Shown here: positions 25,801-30,261 of the stretch, in pieces
How positions within the stretch are numbered: position 1 is the stretch's first letter
How the letters are laid out: every line of letters begins with the position of its first letter
Assembly (NCBI GenBank): GCA_943736015.1
Contig: OX031060.1
Coordinates: 22,955,231 to 23,019,230, forward strand
Direction of reading: 5' to 3'
Source: Tridacna crocea
Taxonomy: Eukaryota > Mollusca > Bivalvia > Cardiida > Cardiidae
Length of the DNA: 64,000 bases
The notes under the pieces: model-generated
What the model saw: the letters and a program-made list of their open reading frames with translations, nothing else
What the model was told of the DNA's origin: nothing
The model's database searches: none
Position numbers and translations under genes: made by a program

Positions 25801-28182
25801 AATACCTTTATTTATTTTAATATAACGCAATTTTCTGATCATAATCTCGAAATAGAATTGTAAAAGAATTGTGGGGAAATCTTTGATATTCTATAATAAT
25901 TTCATCCTACCTTTGGCTAACGATGATAATTCTCTAAACGTAGACTTTACTTAAAAAAAAAAACCCGACAATTTCTGAAATTAAGAAAAAAAAAGGATCA
26001 TTGATAATTACGAAGACTTTTTATTGTATGTTTTAACTTTACTTTACTTGCTGCACGGATGTTTTACGTTACATACGGCAATAATTCAAATTCATCACGG
26101 CGAAAACTCACCATGTTATGATCATGTATGAAGTCTTTCCTGAACGCTTTACCAAACGACAAAATTTTAGACTAGTCCAAATTGAAAGCATTTGCAGACG
26201 ACAGAGTGAAAGTGACTGAAAATTTAAAATTTGCTTTGGGAAGGAGGAAAAAATTGTAGGAAAAGGAGAAAATGCTGGTTACCAGCATTTTCTCCTTTTC
26301 CAACAATATTTTCAGAAGGCTTCTTTCTCAGGGTAATTAAAAGTCGGGATTGTTTGGTAATGGATTAAGTAGTAAATACAATGCCAGGGCTCTGCAGTAC
26401 CTTGTCCAAGGGAACTCTCACGTTATCTGCTATGCCAGGGGTAAGTAGAACCAGAATTTCCTGGTTACAAAGCCATCATCTGACTAGTAAAGACACTGAA
26501 TGTTGCCAGCGTATTTACTGCTTTCCAAAAGGAATAAAATTCGTGCGAATGTCCTTTGGAAAGACACTTTCCAGGGCTAGCCAACTATTGGTGAAACCCA
26601 GAACACATTTGGAATATTTCGTCGGTTTATTTAAAAAACCTCGTAACTGCAGCTTGTTTTCAGCTGTGTTTACAAGGTTTTTGACTTAAACTTGCGATAT
26701 GCAAGCTGTCGCCGCGTTTTGCAGTATTTCATTTTTCAAGATGAGGTTTAATACTGCTTTAAATAGTCTTCTAGTCATAGCACAAGCGTGAAAAGTTTTT
26801 TTTTTTTTCATTTTTATTTTCTTTTACTAAAGTTTTTTTTTTTCTTTCTTTGGCTTTAGATAAATTGGATTAGACTTGGACTTTTGCATCATAGGTCTAC
26901 GAAGAAAAATCAGGAAAAAGATACTATCGCATTCATTTGAAAGAGTGATACTATAGGTTTCAAAACAGTCCTTTTTTTTGCTAAATGTAGAAATTATCAT
27001 TTGAAAAAAAAATAGTAAGGTTTGGGATCCATTTGAATTCGTTAACTCCTTCACTACGGAATACATACATTGAGTTATGCTCTGTGAAAAGAGTGTTTAA
27101 TGCGTCTGCGAAAAGTATCAACCCAGGTCAGCCTGCGCAGTCCGCGAAGGCTGACCTGGGTCGAAACTTTTCGCTTTTTGCCAAAACGGTCATTTTTCTG
27201 CATATCCAAGGGCCAGTTATCACGGATGTGCATCAGACCCCCTTTTGCCAGAAAGTGGCTCTTTTAGAAAGATGTTTGACAAACCACACCCTTTTTTCTT
27301 CAGGCGCTCACTTCATCACTAATATTTTGTTTGCTTACACAAGTTATAAAGACTTGTGGCAAATATAGAGCCGTTAAAACATGCCCGTGTGCTCCTATTC
27401 ATGTTTATATACTAGGAATCATTCTTCAGTGCATTTTTTCTTACAGAGGTTTCACTTATAGCCTGATCTCCAGACCTGTCAATTTTTCCTTTAACATATT
27501 CGGACGTTACTTTGTAAAATTGACGTCATTTCTTTAATAGTGTAGCGTTATAAAAAGGACCAAGGCTAGGTCCGGCGTAATGCCCCTTCACATGAAACCG
27601 AATTTTCGAAGGCTTCTTGTAGTACACTGTTTCTGCAAAACATTTTGGCAAAAGCAACTGATGCCTATGAAGAGCTACGCACCCTTTCGTTGCAATGTTT
27701 GACAGTGTTGCTATATTAGCCATGTTTAAATTCCTGATTCAAGGCGATTTCCATTATTCTACAAAATCGTTTGGAAAGCTGTCTGTGGATTCATTAGTAA
27801 AAAAGCTTTACCCTTTCCAAAAAACGGCAATGTGAAAGAAAGCTTTTGAAAACACAATGGGGAAGTAGAAAATGCTGTTACTAGTATTTTCTCTCTTTCC
27901 CACAATGTTTTTTGTCCTCTAAAAAAAAGATTATCTCATTTTGACTACATCTGATTTGTCATCTGCTAATGCTTTCAGTTTGGACATATGTAAATTTTTT
28001 ATAGTCTGGTAAAGATTTAAAGCTTCGAAAAAAAGGGACAAATTTATAAATTAGTCTAGAAGCAAACAAGTAAAACAGTCAATCATAATAACATGAAATA
28101 ATTAGTAGCGGTAAATCAATAAAATTCCAAATATTAATATAACTTGTAATAACTTACTCGACTGTCCTGTAACTTTATTCAT
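1..28182 (-). CDS. NR2E1: Tailless/TLX orphan nuclear receptor gene, 3' end beyond window
   Basis: Spliced gene assembled from six exons (28158-28182, 7260-7341, 5446-5464, 4813-4948, 1370-1638, 1-121). All junctions are GT-AG and the phases agree, giving 217 codons plus 1 nt. The protein has a short N-terminus (residues 1-16), a two-zinc-finger DNA-binding domain (C17, C20, C34, C37; C53, C61, C71, C74), a C-terminal extension with QHERGPR, a Ser/Thr/Pro-rich hinge, and the start of the ligand-binding domain from about residue 178. Known family role: NR2E1 proteins are nuclear DNA-binding transcription factors, mostly repressors, acting in anterior/brain patterning and neural stem cells. The P-box CDGCAG and the seven-residue gap between C53 and C61 (most nuclear receptors have five) match what I recall of tailless/TLX. 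Closest alternative is another NR2E member (PNR, dsf), but QHERGPR, QPTPKYPHE and the D-box length favour NR2E1. The rest of the ligand-binding domain lies left of base 1. Confidence 0.93.
291..634 (+). repeat. H-A element copy 1: unique body with a terminal hairpin
   Basis: About 344 bp inside NR2E1 intron 5. The left ~180 bp is non-palindromic (with gtggcattcgttgac). The right part, about 470-627, is a long inverted repeat reading TTTATTTCATCAGCTTG outward on both arms. A second copy in reverse orientation at 45847-46198 shares both ends, which fixes the element's limits. Confidence 0.8.
1020..1120. repeat. Small foldback repeat in intron 5
   Basis: Imperfect inverted arms (ccacaggtacctgacatgtc near 1026-1045; gacatgtcaggcacctatga near 1095-1114) around two copies of a 20-bp tgtcatacaaccc[ct]tctata unit. 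Family unknown. Confidence 0.6.
1370..1638 (-). CDS. NR2E1: NR2E1 exon 5 (C-terminal extension and hinge)
   Basis: 269-nt exon with acceptor tttctcatttcag|CGG and donor CCAAAG|gtaaat. It completes Ala88, then encodes [19 protein letters not shown], the post-DBD extension almost identical to recalled TLX/tailless sequences. The hinge follows: aromatic and Pro patches ([13 protein letters not shown]), then a Ser/Thr/Pro-rich stretch with two SPLTP motifs, ending in CQPTPK at residue 177. The QPTPK/YPHE junction with exon 6 matches the vertebrate TLX sequence as I recall it. The SPLTP and TSP units are possible proline-directed kinase sites (inference only). Reading continues into the intron for some codons before a stop, so an open frame alone overstates the exon. 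Confidence 0.95.
1886..2086 (+). repeat. M1 TTAA hairpin MITE
   Basis: Copy in intron 4. M1 is defined here as a ~229-bp element. Plus orientation reads TTAACCCTTTACCA, a section with ttttacgacc and gaaagacgcctttt, then a 67-nt palindrome GAAAACATTGTGGG...CCCACAATGTTTTC. After that come ttattttgtcgtctgcaaat, ggaccagtctaaaattttgt and GGTAAAGGGTTAA. This copy is diverged but keeps both TTAA ends. Confidence 0.8.
2640..2800 (+). repeat. Hairpin MITE (gctctgggaaaag type), copy 1
   Basis: A strong palindrome at about 2686-2753 (cgaaaagtatcggccaaggt and its complement around tgcgcagtccgcgca), preceded by gccgtgctctgggaaaag. A related copy lies at 27075-27230. Palindromes with a tgcgcagtccgcgca core also occur in M4. 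Confidence 0.75.
2982..3199. repeat. Long foldback element
   Basis: Two arms of about 90 bp in inverted orientation (left 2982-3083, right 3100-3199), sharing gacctccgatcaatacag, tatcaatattgatgacccgc and accaatacagaaatccttga. M1 copy 3199-3428 begins exactly at its right end. Confidence 0.85.
3199..3428 (-). repeat. M1 TTAA hairpin MITE
   Basis: Full-length reverse copy with TTAA at both ends, abutting the foldback to its left. Its hairpin tip reads ggttaccagc. Confidence 0.9.
3527..3612. repeat. Foldback repeat (ggccaatacg type)
   Basis: Imperfect palindrome of about 86 bp with outer arms atttcgtattggcc / ggccaatacgaaat. It has a ccaatac word like that of the foldback at 2982-3199, but no clear alignment beyond that. 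Confidence 0.65.
3929..4261 (-). repeat. M1 MITE with internal duplication
   Basis: Reverse copy bounded by TTAA but about 100 bp too long. The hairpin-right half and adjoining end (accagcattttctccttttg to cagggtcgtca) occur twice, at about 4075-4130 and 4172-4230, separated by a piece of the cgtctgcaaatgctt region. This suggests rearrangement through the hairpin. Confidence 0.8.
4683..4770 (+). repeat. M1 hairpin fragment next to exon 4
   Basis: Only the central hairpin region remains (gattgtgagaaaaggagaag ... ttctcgcgatgttttt), 43 bp downstream of the exon 4 donor. Confidence 0.6.
4813..4948 (-). CDS. NR2E1: NR2E1 exon 4 (second zinc finger)
   Basis: 136-nt exon with acceptor tgtattacag|AGATC and donor GATG|gtaagtt. 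It encodes residues 43-87, starting [13 protein letters not shown] and ending CLEAGMNKD, plus 1 nt. Zinc ligands are C53, C61, C71 and C74. The D-box holds seven residues between C53 and C61 (KSRGQTM), a tailless/TLX hallmark, followed by [20 protein letters not shown] tandem GGAT/GAAT tetranucleotide tract lies only about 10-35 bp upstream of the acceptor, where the branch site and pyrimidine tract should be. A second AG two bases further in would shift the frame, so 4948 is the start consistent with phase 0 from exon 3. Confidence 0.97.
4958..4986. repeat. GGAT/GAAT tetranucleotide tract at exon 4 acceptor
   Basis: Tandem ggat/gaat units directly upstream (minus sense) of the exon 4 acceptor, occupying the usual branch-point/pyrimidine-tract interval. 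Confidence 0.8.
5446..5464 (-). CDS. NR2E1: NR2E1 exon 3, 19-nt microexon (P-box)
   Basis: Nineteen nucleotides, GTGTGCAGGATTCTTCAAG, with acceptor attttcatttcag and donor gtaact. The first base completes the Gly codon left by exon 2; the rest encodes C-A-G-F-F-K and ends in phase 0. This supplies C37, the last zinc ligand of finger one, and most of the P-box/recognition helix (CDGCAGFFK), which contacts DNA bases. Skipping it would shift the frame and destroy finger one. It exists because two intron positions, one before the fourth finger-one Cys and one after FFK, flank it closely. An (ATC)n tract starts 46 bp upstream of its acceptor. Confidence 0.95.
5511..5535. repeat. (ATC)n microsatellite
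   Basis: Seven or so ATC units between M1 copy 5536-5737 and the microexon; they replace the M1 left terminus. Confidence 0.85.
5536..5737 (+). repeat. M1 MITE, left end missing
   Basis: Starts inside the element at ttttgacgcccctgag, next to the ATC tract, and has a full hairpin and right end (ggtaatgaattaa). Lies in intron 2, about 70 bp from the microexon. Confidence 0.85.
6047..6304 (+). repeat. M4 double-palindrome MITE
   Basis: About 258 bp: an end with gcgaaaac, palindrome 1 around 6083-6145 (catttgcgtaaagtgtcg-type arms), a spacer with gcaagtctaccgaagcacaa, palindrome 2 around 6205-6280, then cccttttcgc. Other copies are at 19895, 47725 and 62815, with a half copy at 18298. Confidence 0.85.
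6512..6724 (-). repeat. M1 MITE, diverged
   Basis: Reverse copy with recognisable ggtcgttta / tgtaaagagtttaa end and a decayed hairpin (gatgcccagcattttttcc). Confidence 0.6.
7047..7200. repeat. M1-like remnant beside exon 2
   Basis: Decayed hairpin pieces (cctttggaaaaggagaaagt; gggagaaatgctaattacga) ending about 60 bp before the exon 2 donor. Low similarity. Confidence 0.4.
7260..7341 (-). CDS. NR2E1: NR2E1 exon 2 (first zinc finger)
   Basis: 82-nt exon with acceptor ctactttcag|GT and donor GACGG|gtaagttcc. It encodes RILMDIP then the first zinc finger, [20 protein letters not shown]. Zinc ligands visible are C17, C20 and C34; the fourth (C37) comes from exon 3. SSGKHYG is near invariant in nuclear receptors. 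Q-D-H in place of the usual G-D-R matches what I recall of Drosophila tailless (R-D-H). The exon starts with 2 nt completing the exon 1 split codon and ends with 2 nt of a Gly codon. Its 5' edge contains tcaaaatccgac, the core word of the degenerate satellite that begins just upstream (see 7350-7875). Confidence 0.96.
7350..7875 (+). repeat. Degenerate ~50-bp satellite abutting exon 2
   Basis: About ten diverged units of the form gtgtcattatgtcgaaaatccgacatg with AT-rich spacers (clear at 7419-7530, decaying toward 7875). The core tcaaaatccgac also occurs in exon 2 at 7330-7341. Confidence 0.7.
7876..8480. other. Intron 1 stretch with nothing recognised
   Basis: AT-rich sequence with no exon, RNA gene or family repeat that I can support. 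Short open frames here have no recognisable domain. Confidence 0.5.
8481..8710 (-). repeat. M1 MITE with flipped hairpin tip
   Basis: Both TTAA ends are present and the flanks are in reverse orientation, yet the hairpin tip reads ggtaaccagc, as in plus copies. The hairpin centre appears inverted relative to its arms. Confidence 0.88.
9301..9528 (+). repeat. M1 MITE with perfect 67-nt palindrome
   Basis: Good reference copy. Bases 9356-9422 form a perfect inverted repeat with 33-bp arms around a single A. Ends are TTAACCCTTTATCA and aaaagaTTAA. Confidence 0.92.
9529..10030. other. Intron 1 stretch without recognised content
   Basis: AT-rich. No exon or named repeat seen, apart from a weak M1-like ctaaattgaaagcatctgg remnant near 9835. 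Confidence 0.45.
10036..10116. repeat. Hairpin repeat related to M4
   Basis: Imperfect palindrome with arms gcgaaaagtgtcaaacctgg and ccagggttgacatttttcgc, similar in build to the M4 palindromes. Confidence 0.75.
10150..10254 (-). repeat. M1 fragment
   Basis: Decayed hairpin (tggtagaaaaaggaaaaagt ... tttttcccgcactgttttct) and part of one end. Confidence 0.5.
10462..10540. repeat. Two (AG)n tracts in a short tandem duplication
   Basis: (AG)n at about 10462-10493 and 10515-10539, each followed by ttcaaagttta[ct]tggct, so the tract and its flank were duplicated together. Confidence 0.9.
10560..11278. other. Intron 1 stretch without gene
   Basis: No exon recognised. 11085-11190 holds tttaaaacctcaccggaagt, cacgtg and two CCAAT-type words, which could be regulatory but may be old repeat (ttaaagggcaataactct on the minus strand resembles a common mollusc repeat word). 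Confidence 0.35.
11279..11497 (-). repeat. M1 MITE
   Basis: Near full-length reverse copy; right TTAA intact, left end changed to aatt. Confidence 0.88.
11498..12466. other. Intron 1 stretch without recognised content
   Basis: No supported feature. A decayed palindrome-like segment at 12310-12370 (gaaaaacgc ... tttctcaatacgcgttttt) may be an old hairpin MITE. Confidence 0.4.
12467..12669 (+). repeat. M1 MITE with short left arm
   Basis: The plus copy lacks the segment between ctacttt and tagaaaac. Hairpin and right end are present (ggtaaagagtgaa). Confidence 0.82.
12670..13162. other. Intron 1 stretch without recognised content
   Basis: No gene or family repeat supported. A short gatccatgaaaccat / atggatc inverted pair lies near 13050-13083. 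Confidence 0.4.
13163..13436 (-). repeat. tRNA-derived SINE
   Basis: On the minus strand it starts GGCCGCTCGGA with an A box TGGCTCAGTGG (13406-13416) and a B-box-like GGTTGTGAGTTCGAGG (13364-13379). A ~190-bp body follows, with a tail of caaccccaatacaaccaacc at 13163-13190. Pol III box layout and spacing fit a tRNA-derived SINE. A second, 5'-truncated copy of the same body is at 58742-58914. Confidence 0.85.
13536..13728. repeat. M1 composite with two right ends
   Basis: Left end is the reverse-complement of an M1 right end (acccattaccaaacgac); the right end is also an M1 right end (gtttggtaaagagttaa). Only half a hairpin remains between them. Best explained as rearrangement through the hairpin. 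Confidence 0.75.
13915..14114 (+). repeat. M1 MITE, left terminus lost
   Basis: Full hairpin and right end with TTAA. The preceding 80 bp (gagaaaaggaaagct...ttaaacctt) is repeated in similar form after this copy, so this block and the next look like a local tandem duplication. Confidence 0.85.
14157..14356 (+). repeat. M1 MITE lacking right half of hairpin
   Basis: Left end ttaatcccttatcacacaat, left hairpin arm to gagaaaatgctg, then a jump directly to the right arm region and TTAA end. Confidence 0.82.
14484..14934 (+). repeat. M3 hairpin MITE interrupted by M1
   Basis: Left part 14484-14556 (taacccttttcctgccaaat ... gctatttt) and right part 14786-14934. The right part has the hairpin atcagactgcacg / gtgcagtctgat and the end ggcagcctaagggtta. 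An intact M1 sits between them at TTAA. Removing it restores a layout like the M3 copy at 36985. Confidence 0.85.
14557..14785 (+). repeat. M1 MITE nested in M3
   Basis: 229 bp with TTAA at both ends, inserted in the M3 copy above. Hairpin tip slightly altered (cttgtaaccaa). Confidence 0.9.
15108..15364 (+). repeat. M3 hairpin MITE with poly-A/T insertion
   Basis: Starts aaaccctcaacctgccaaat, carries a long (T)n/(A)n low-complexity run at about 15217-15272, then the hairpin agatcagacagcacgtttt. No second M3 end is clear. Confidence 0.75.
15520..15745 (+). repeat. M1 MITE
   Basis: Full-length plus copy, TTAA at both ends. Confidence 0.9.
15826..16027 (+). repeat. M1 MITE, hairpin part deleted
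   Basis: The hairpin right arm is cut short after aacaagtattttc. Right end intact (gataaagagttaa). Confidence 0.78.
16330..16842 (+). repeat. Purine-rich minisatellite (GAAAGCAAGC type)
   Basis: About 500 bp of purine-dominated tandem sequence built from gaaagaaagcaagcaagc, gatcaagaaagaatgc and caagcaagaatgaaag in ~60-70-bp higher-order units, ending in (GAAA)n. Reading frames across it are an artefact of the repeat. Confidence 0.9.
16926..17159 (+). repeat. M1 MITE
   Basis: Full-length plus copy with TTAA ends, right flank diverged (tcatctagtaaagggttaa). Confidence 0.88.
17160..17980. other. Intron 1 stretch, mostly unassigned
   Basis: No exon recognised. A decayed M3 hairpin half (agatcagacggcaca) lies near 17604. 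Confidence 0.4.
17981..18210 (-). repeat. M1 MITE
   Basis: Full-length reverse copy with TTAA ends. Confidence 0.9.
18298..18500 (+). repeat. M4 MITE cut by an M2 insertion
   Basis: Left end ggcttgcaacagccgaaaag, first palindrome at about 18340-18395 and the start of the second (aaagtgtcgtttcggattat). It ends at ttgcaggcca exactly where M2 begins with TTAA. Confidence 0.75.
18501..18719 (+). repeat. M2 TTAA MITE (variant of M1)
   Basis: TTAA end, body with gaccctaaataacagc-like sequence (aattgatcctaaataacagc), hairpin aacattgtgtgaaaaggtga ... caatttcaccttttgccaca with tip ctcgttacgag, then caatgcgtagaaatgagtat and agtaaagggttca. Other copies at 22888 and 57185. Confidence 0.85.
18936..19198 (+). 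repeat. 19-bp minisatellite
   Basis: About 14 tandem units of actatcaatgtaacgaggg, with some shortened units (aaccaggtatcaatgtaacg). Starts and ends sharply. Confidence 0.92.
19507..19552. repeat. Palindromic GAT/ATC microsatellite
   Basis: (GAT)n runs directly into (ATC)n, giving a perfect inverted repeat of about 44 bp centred near 19529. Confidence 0.9.
19822..19924 (+). repeat. 103-bp direct repeat, copy 1
   Basis: Nearly identical to 20748-20850. It covers unique flank plus the first part of the M4 copy, so the duplication followed the M4 insertion. Confidence 0.85.
19895..20148 (+). repeat. M4 double-palindrome MITE
   Basis: Both palindromes are present: a near-perfect one at about 19930-19992 (gtaaagtgtcgtctcggatc / gatctgagacgacacttt) and a decayed one near 20045-20115. 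Ends are gacctgcaacaagcgaaaag and ctcgtgttggaggcc. Confidence 0.88.
20149..20747. other. Intron 1 stretch with one repeat fragment
   Basis: (TA)n near 20192-20205; a fragment of the gctctgggaaaag-type hairpin MITE at 20538-20590 (ccttggccgaaac ... gcaaggaccaatctaactca). Nothing else recognised. Confidence 0.45.
20748..20850 (+). repeat. 103-bp direct repeat, copy 2
   Basis: Same sequence as 19822-19924 with a few changes, including the truncated M4 start (caaacaagcgaaaagaggcg). Confidence 0.85.
20911..20983. repeat. Small hairpin repeat (gtaactacagctt type), copy 1
   Basis: Inverted arms ggtttactttaaaaacatcg / cgaggtttttgaagtaaacc around tacagcttgtttcaagctgt. Related hairpins at 26622 and 28728. 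Confidence 0.88.
21392..21627 (-). repeat. M1 MITE
   Basis: Reverse copy with TTAA ends. Hairpin tip expanded to ggtaaccaattaccagc, with both tip orientations joined around AATT. Confidence 0.9.
21808..21978 (-). repeat. M1 MITE with internal deletion
   Basis: TTAA ends and full hairpin, but about 60 bp missing between acgacaatat and gtaaaatttg in the left flank. Confidence 0.9.
22049..22277 (+). repeat. M1 MITE with variant hairpin tip
   Basis: Full length. The tip reads gaaattgctcgttacaagca, like M2, while the rest is M1, so it links the two subfamilies. Confidence 0.9.
22337..22381. repeat. C-rich homopolymer tract
   Basis: Run of C broken by single A bases, read as proline-rich in spurious frames. 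Confidence 0.9.
22689..23141 (+). repeat. M1 MITE split by M2
   Basis: Left part 22689-22887 up to gatttggacaagc and right part 23117-23141 (aatattgtcgtttggtaatg). Joined across one TTAA, they restore the usual M1 sequence. Confidence 0.92.
22888..23116 (-). repeat. M2 MITE nested in M1
   Basis: 229 bp, flanked by exact TTAA duplications at 22888-22891 and 23113-23116. Hairpin tip ctcgtgacgag. Confidence 0.93.
23142..23929. other. Intron 1 stretch with small repeat remnants
   Basis: An M1 hairpin remnant near 23500-23545 (gaaaacattgtggtgactgg) and an M3 hairpin at about 23778-23835 (agatcaaagatcagaatgca). No exon seen. Confidence 0.45.
23930..24171 (-). repeat. M1 MITE, diverged
   Basis: Reverse copy with clear hairpin (aaaaaggagaaattgctggt ... 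ttctccttttcccacacaat) and worn ends. Confidence 0.75.
24172..25462. other. Intron 1 stretch without recognised content
   Basis: About 1.3 kb, AT-rich, no exon or family repeat supported. A worn M3 half (ttctgtgcagcctgatttt) lies near 24338. Confidence 0.45.
25463..25651 (-). repeat. M1 remnant
   Basis: Decayed copy: gattgaaaacattttgtgaa and cgggattgtgttgtaaaaag are recognisable. Confidence 0.5.
26141..26368 (-). repeat. M1 MITE
   Basis: Full-length reverse copy. Right TTAA intact; left end changed to tgaa. Confidence 0.9.
26622..26694. repeat. Small hairpin repeat, copy 2
   Basis: Arms ttaaaaaacctcgtaactgc / tttacaaggtttttgactta around cagcttgttttcagctg. Same family as 20911 and 28728. Confidence 0.82.
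27075..27230 (+). repeat. Hairpin MITE (gctctgtgaaaag type), copy 2
   Basis: Starts atgctctgtgaaaagagtgt; palindrome at about 27106-27172 (gcgaaaagtatcaacccagg / cctgggtcgaaacttttcgc). Matches 2640-2800. Confidence 0.82.
27231..27805. other. Intron 1 stretch without recognised content
   Basis: No exon or family repeat supported beyond a possible worn M1 hairpin near 27635. Confidence 0.4.
27806..28020 (+). repeat. M1 MITE just inside intron 1
   Basis: Plus copy ending at TTAA 28017, 137 bp from the exon 1 donor. Hairpin partly decayed (aatgctgttactagtatttt). Confidence 0.82.
28158..28182 (-). CDS. NR2E1: NR2E1 exon 1 (initiator ATG, 8 codons + 1 nt)
   Basis: On the minus strand this reads ATG followed by codons for N K V T G Q S and a single A, then donor GTAAGTT. 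The lone A joins GT at the start of exon 2 to make Ser, giving nine residues before Arg-Ile-Leu. As I recall, vertebrate TLX also has nine residues before its R-I-L-D-I-P-C. The ATG sits in AACAACATGA, a good initiation context. No other in-frame ATG lies between it and an in-frame TGA about 20 codons upstream. Phase, donor strength, N-terminal length and the M-x-K start all agree, but the exon is only 25 coding nt and 20.8 kb from exon 2, so chance is not fully excluded. The 5' UTR extent is unknown. Confidence 0.82.
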
Positions 28183-28726
28183 GTTGTTAGACTCACAATC
28201 TGCGAAATGGCTCACATGTAAATTAAAACATAAAAGCAATCAGGCCTCCAGATGGGGCAAATGACACTGGGCCCGCTTAAAGAAATCACTTGATAAATAA
28301 ATATCTTTATTTTAATCCTCAAGCCGTTTGACACCTTTTACTGATATAAGAAAAACGTTTAAACGTAACTGCAATAGTTTTTTGATACCCGTTATTTACA
28401 TATACCCCGATGGAATTGGCCAATCAGAGCAGCAATAAGTGAAAGTGGAGTCAATAAATGACATGTAACAGAGACAGGTGTATGTCAATTTTCGCTACCT
28501 GGAGTGAACTCGACTCGTGATTGGCTAAACACTTGCTGTCGATTTCACGGGTGGTTAAAATGAGGCGTTCATAGTTGTGTCTCTGAAGAGCGTTTCGGAT
28601 GACACTGCATTATCAATAGAAGACCTGATACACAAATTAGCAGCGGCAGACCACAGTTCATATCTAGTAGTAGACTGATTTAAACAAGATCTGCTAAAAG
28701 AGGAATAGATCGTCATGTCCAATGCC
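28183..28726 (-). promoter_or_regulatory. Repeat-poor island upstream of the NR2E1 start; candidate promoter/5' UTR
   Basis: About 540 bp directly upstream of the ATG carries none of the repeat families seen elsewhere in the window. On the minus strand there are two GCCAATCA-type CCAAT boxes (plus-strand 28417-28426 and 28519-28525) and an AT-rich TATTTATTTATC stretch (near 28290-28305) that could serve as a TATA-like site. No transcription start can be placed from sequence. The island ends at a hairpin repeat at 28728. Reading it as the promoter is inference from position, lack of repeats and these motifs. Confidence 0.45.
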
Positions 28727-28727
28727 T

Positions 28728-28797
28728 CGGTTTACTTAAAAAACCTCTAACTACAGCTTGCTTCAGCTGTAGTTATGAGGTTTTTTGAAGTAAACTT
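28728..28797. repeat. Small hairpin repeat, copy 3
   Basis: Near-perfect 70-bp hairpin: ggtttacttaaaaaacctct / gaggttttttgaagtaaac around aactacagcttgcttcagct. It marks the upstream edge of the repeat-poor island before the NR2E1 start. Confidence 0.88.
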
Positions 28798-28827
28798 AGA
28801 ATTTCTCTTTTCGAAATAGTGGAAACC

Positions 28828-29160
28828 CTTTACTACATGTACCTCTATATAGAAGGCTTCTGAAAACATTGTGGAAATCAGCAATTTCTCCTTTTCCCAC
28901 AATCTTTTCAACCCTTCGGAAAACAGATTTCATTCTTCGAGTCACATTTATATCGACTTCAGCCAATGCTTTCAATATATCTTTTGCGATTATCCAATTA
29001 TGCCGCTTAAGTTGTATCAAGATGGAAAATATGTAACAGGAGCAATTATGTAACCGTTACCACACATTCCTGAGTACTAAACACCCTGGGAAAGAAAAGC
29101 TTCTTGGGCAATGGAGAAAATGCCGCATCGTAACCAACATTTTGTCACTTTATATATGGT
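28828..29160 (+). repeat. Two worn M1 pieces
   Basis: 28828-29000 keeps ccctttacta, the hairpin remnant gaaaacattgtggaaatcag and tttatatcgacttcagccaa. 29051-29160 restarts with taaccgttaccacacattcc and a decayed hairpin. Confidence 0.6.
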
Positions 29161-29265
29161 TCAACCCTTCACCAGTCGACAAAATTTTAGCCTTGTCCAA
29201 ATTGAAAGCATTTGCAGACGGCTATTTCAGTGTGGCTCAAACTGTGCGACTTTTCTATGAAAGGA
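29161..29265 (-). repeat. M1 right-end fragment
   Basis: Reads caacccttcaccagtcgaca and ttgaaagcatttgcagacgg, the M1 right end in reverse. Confidence 0.65.
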
Positions 29266-30031
29266 TAGTGCGTGATAGAAAATATCCTCTCTCTCTCTTC
29301 CTTGCGCCTGCAAAGTGTTTATATTTTTCTCTAGAACGAAACATGTACTTGCGACAAAGCAATGGACCCGTCGAATTTGAAAGCATTTGCAAACGTCAAA
29401 TTGAATGCTGCAAAAGACGGATTTTGTGGTAAAAGCACAAGGCCCATCAGAGTCGTACAACCTGATTCGTTTGGTAAGGGGTAAATTAAGAACATTAATA
29501 TTCAACAAGGAGAAATTGTAAATGTATAATCGATAGAAATAACAAATCAAACATCAAATCTATCGGTAGATTCCCACGATATCCAAAGCAGTTGTTAGAT
29601 AAGATAAATTTGTCTGTTAATATTTGACTGAATGCGGATTGGACAGCATGGTTTGTGGATTAACATTACTTTCCTGCAAATGTCGAACCAAGACAATAAA
29701 AATCAAAGCGCTGAAGGTACTGTGGCTGTTATTGTCAACTGATCTAGGTAGACACATTTTTTGTGTCAATATTTGAGGTCAACGGGATTTCTTTTGATCG
29801 CGGGGCATTTCTCCTCAAAACTTTAGGTAAGTTAGCCATCAAGCTTTGATAAAACTATGACTATTGTATAAGGGCAATCGCCAAAGAAAAAAACTTAAGT
29901 GAAACAGTGTCTGATGCTATATAAATAACCAACTAACTTGCAGTATTTTCCTCAGTCGATTGCAGAATCTAGGATGGGAAATCTGAATATATGGTCCTTA
30001 GCCCCCTCCTCCCGCTCCCCGCTGAAATTTC
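29266..30031. other. Upstream DNA without recognised content
   Basis: A short second M1-like scrap (gaatttgaaagcatttgcaa) near 29375; otherwise nothing supported. Confidence 0.4.
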
Positions 30032-30261
30032 TTAACTCATTGGACAACCGACAATATCTTAGACTTGTCCAAATCGAAAGCATTTGCAGACGGCAAAATA
30101 AAAGTGACTGAAAAATTGAAATTTGTTTAGTGGAGAGTAGAAAACATTCTGGGAAAAGGAGAAAATGCTGGATACCAACATTTTCTCCTTTCCCTACAAT
30201 GTTTACCAAAGGCTTCCTCTTCATGGTCGTCAAAAGTAGGGATTGTGTAGTAATGGGTTAA
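30032..30261 (-). repeat. M1 MITE
   Basis: Full-length reverse copy with TTAA ends. Confidence 0.9.
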
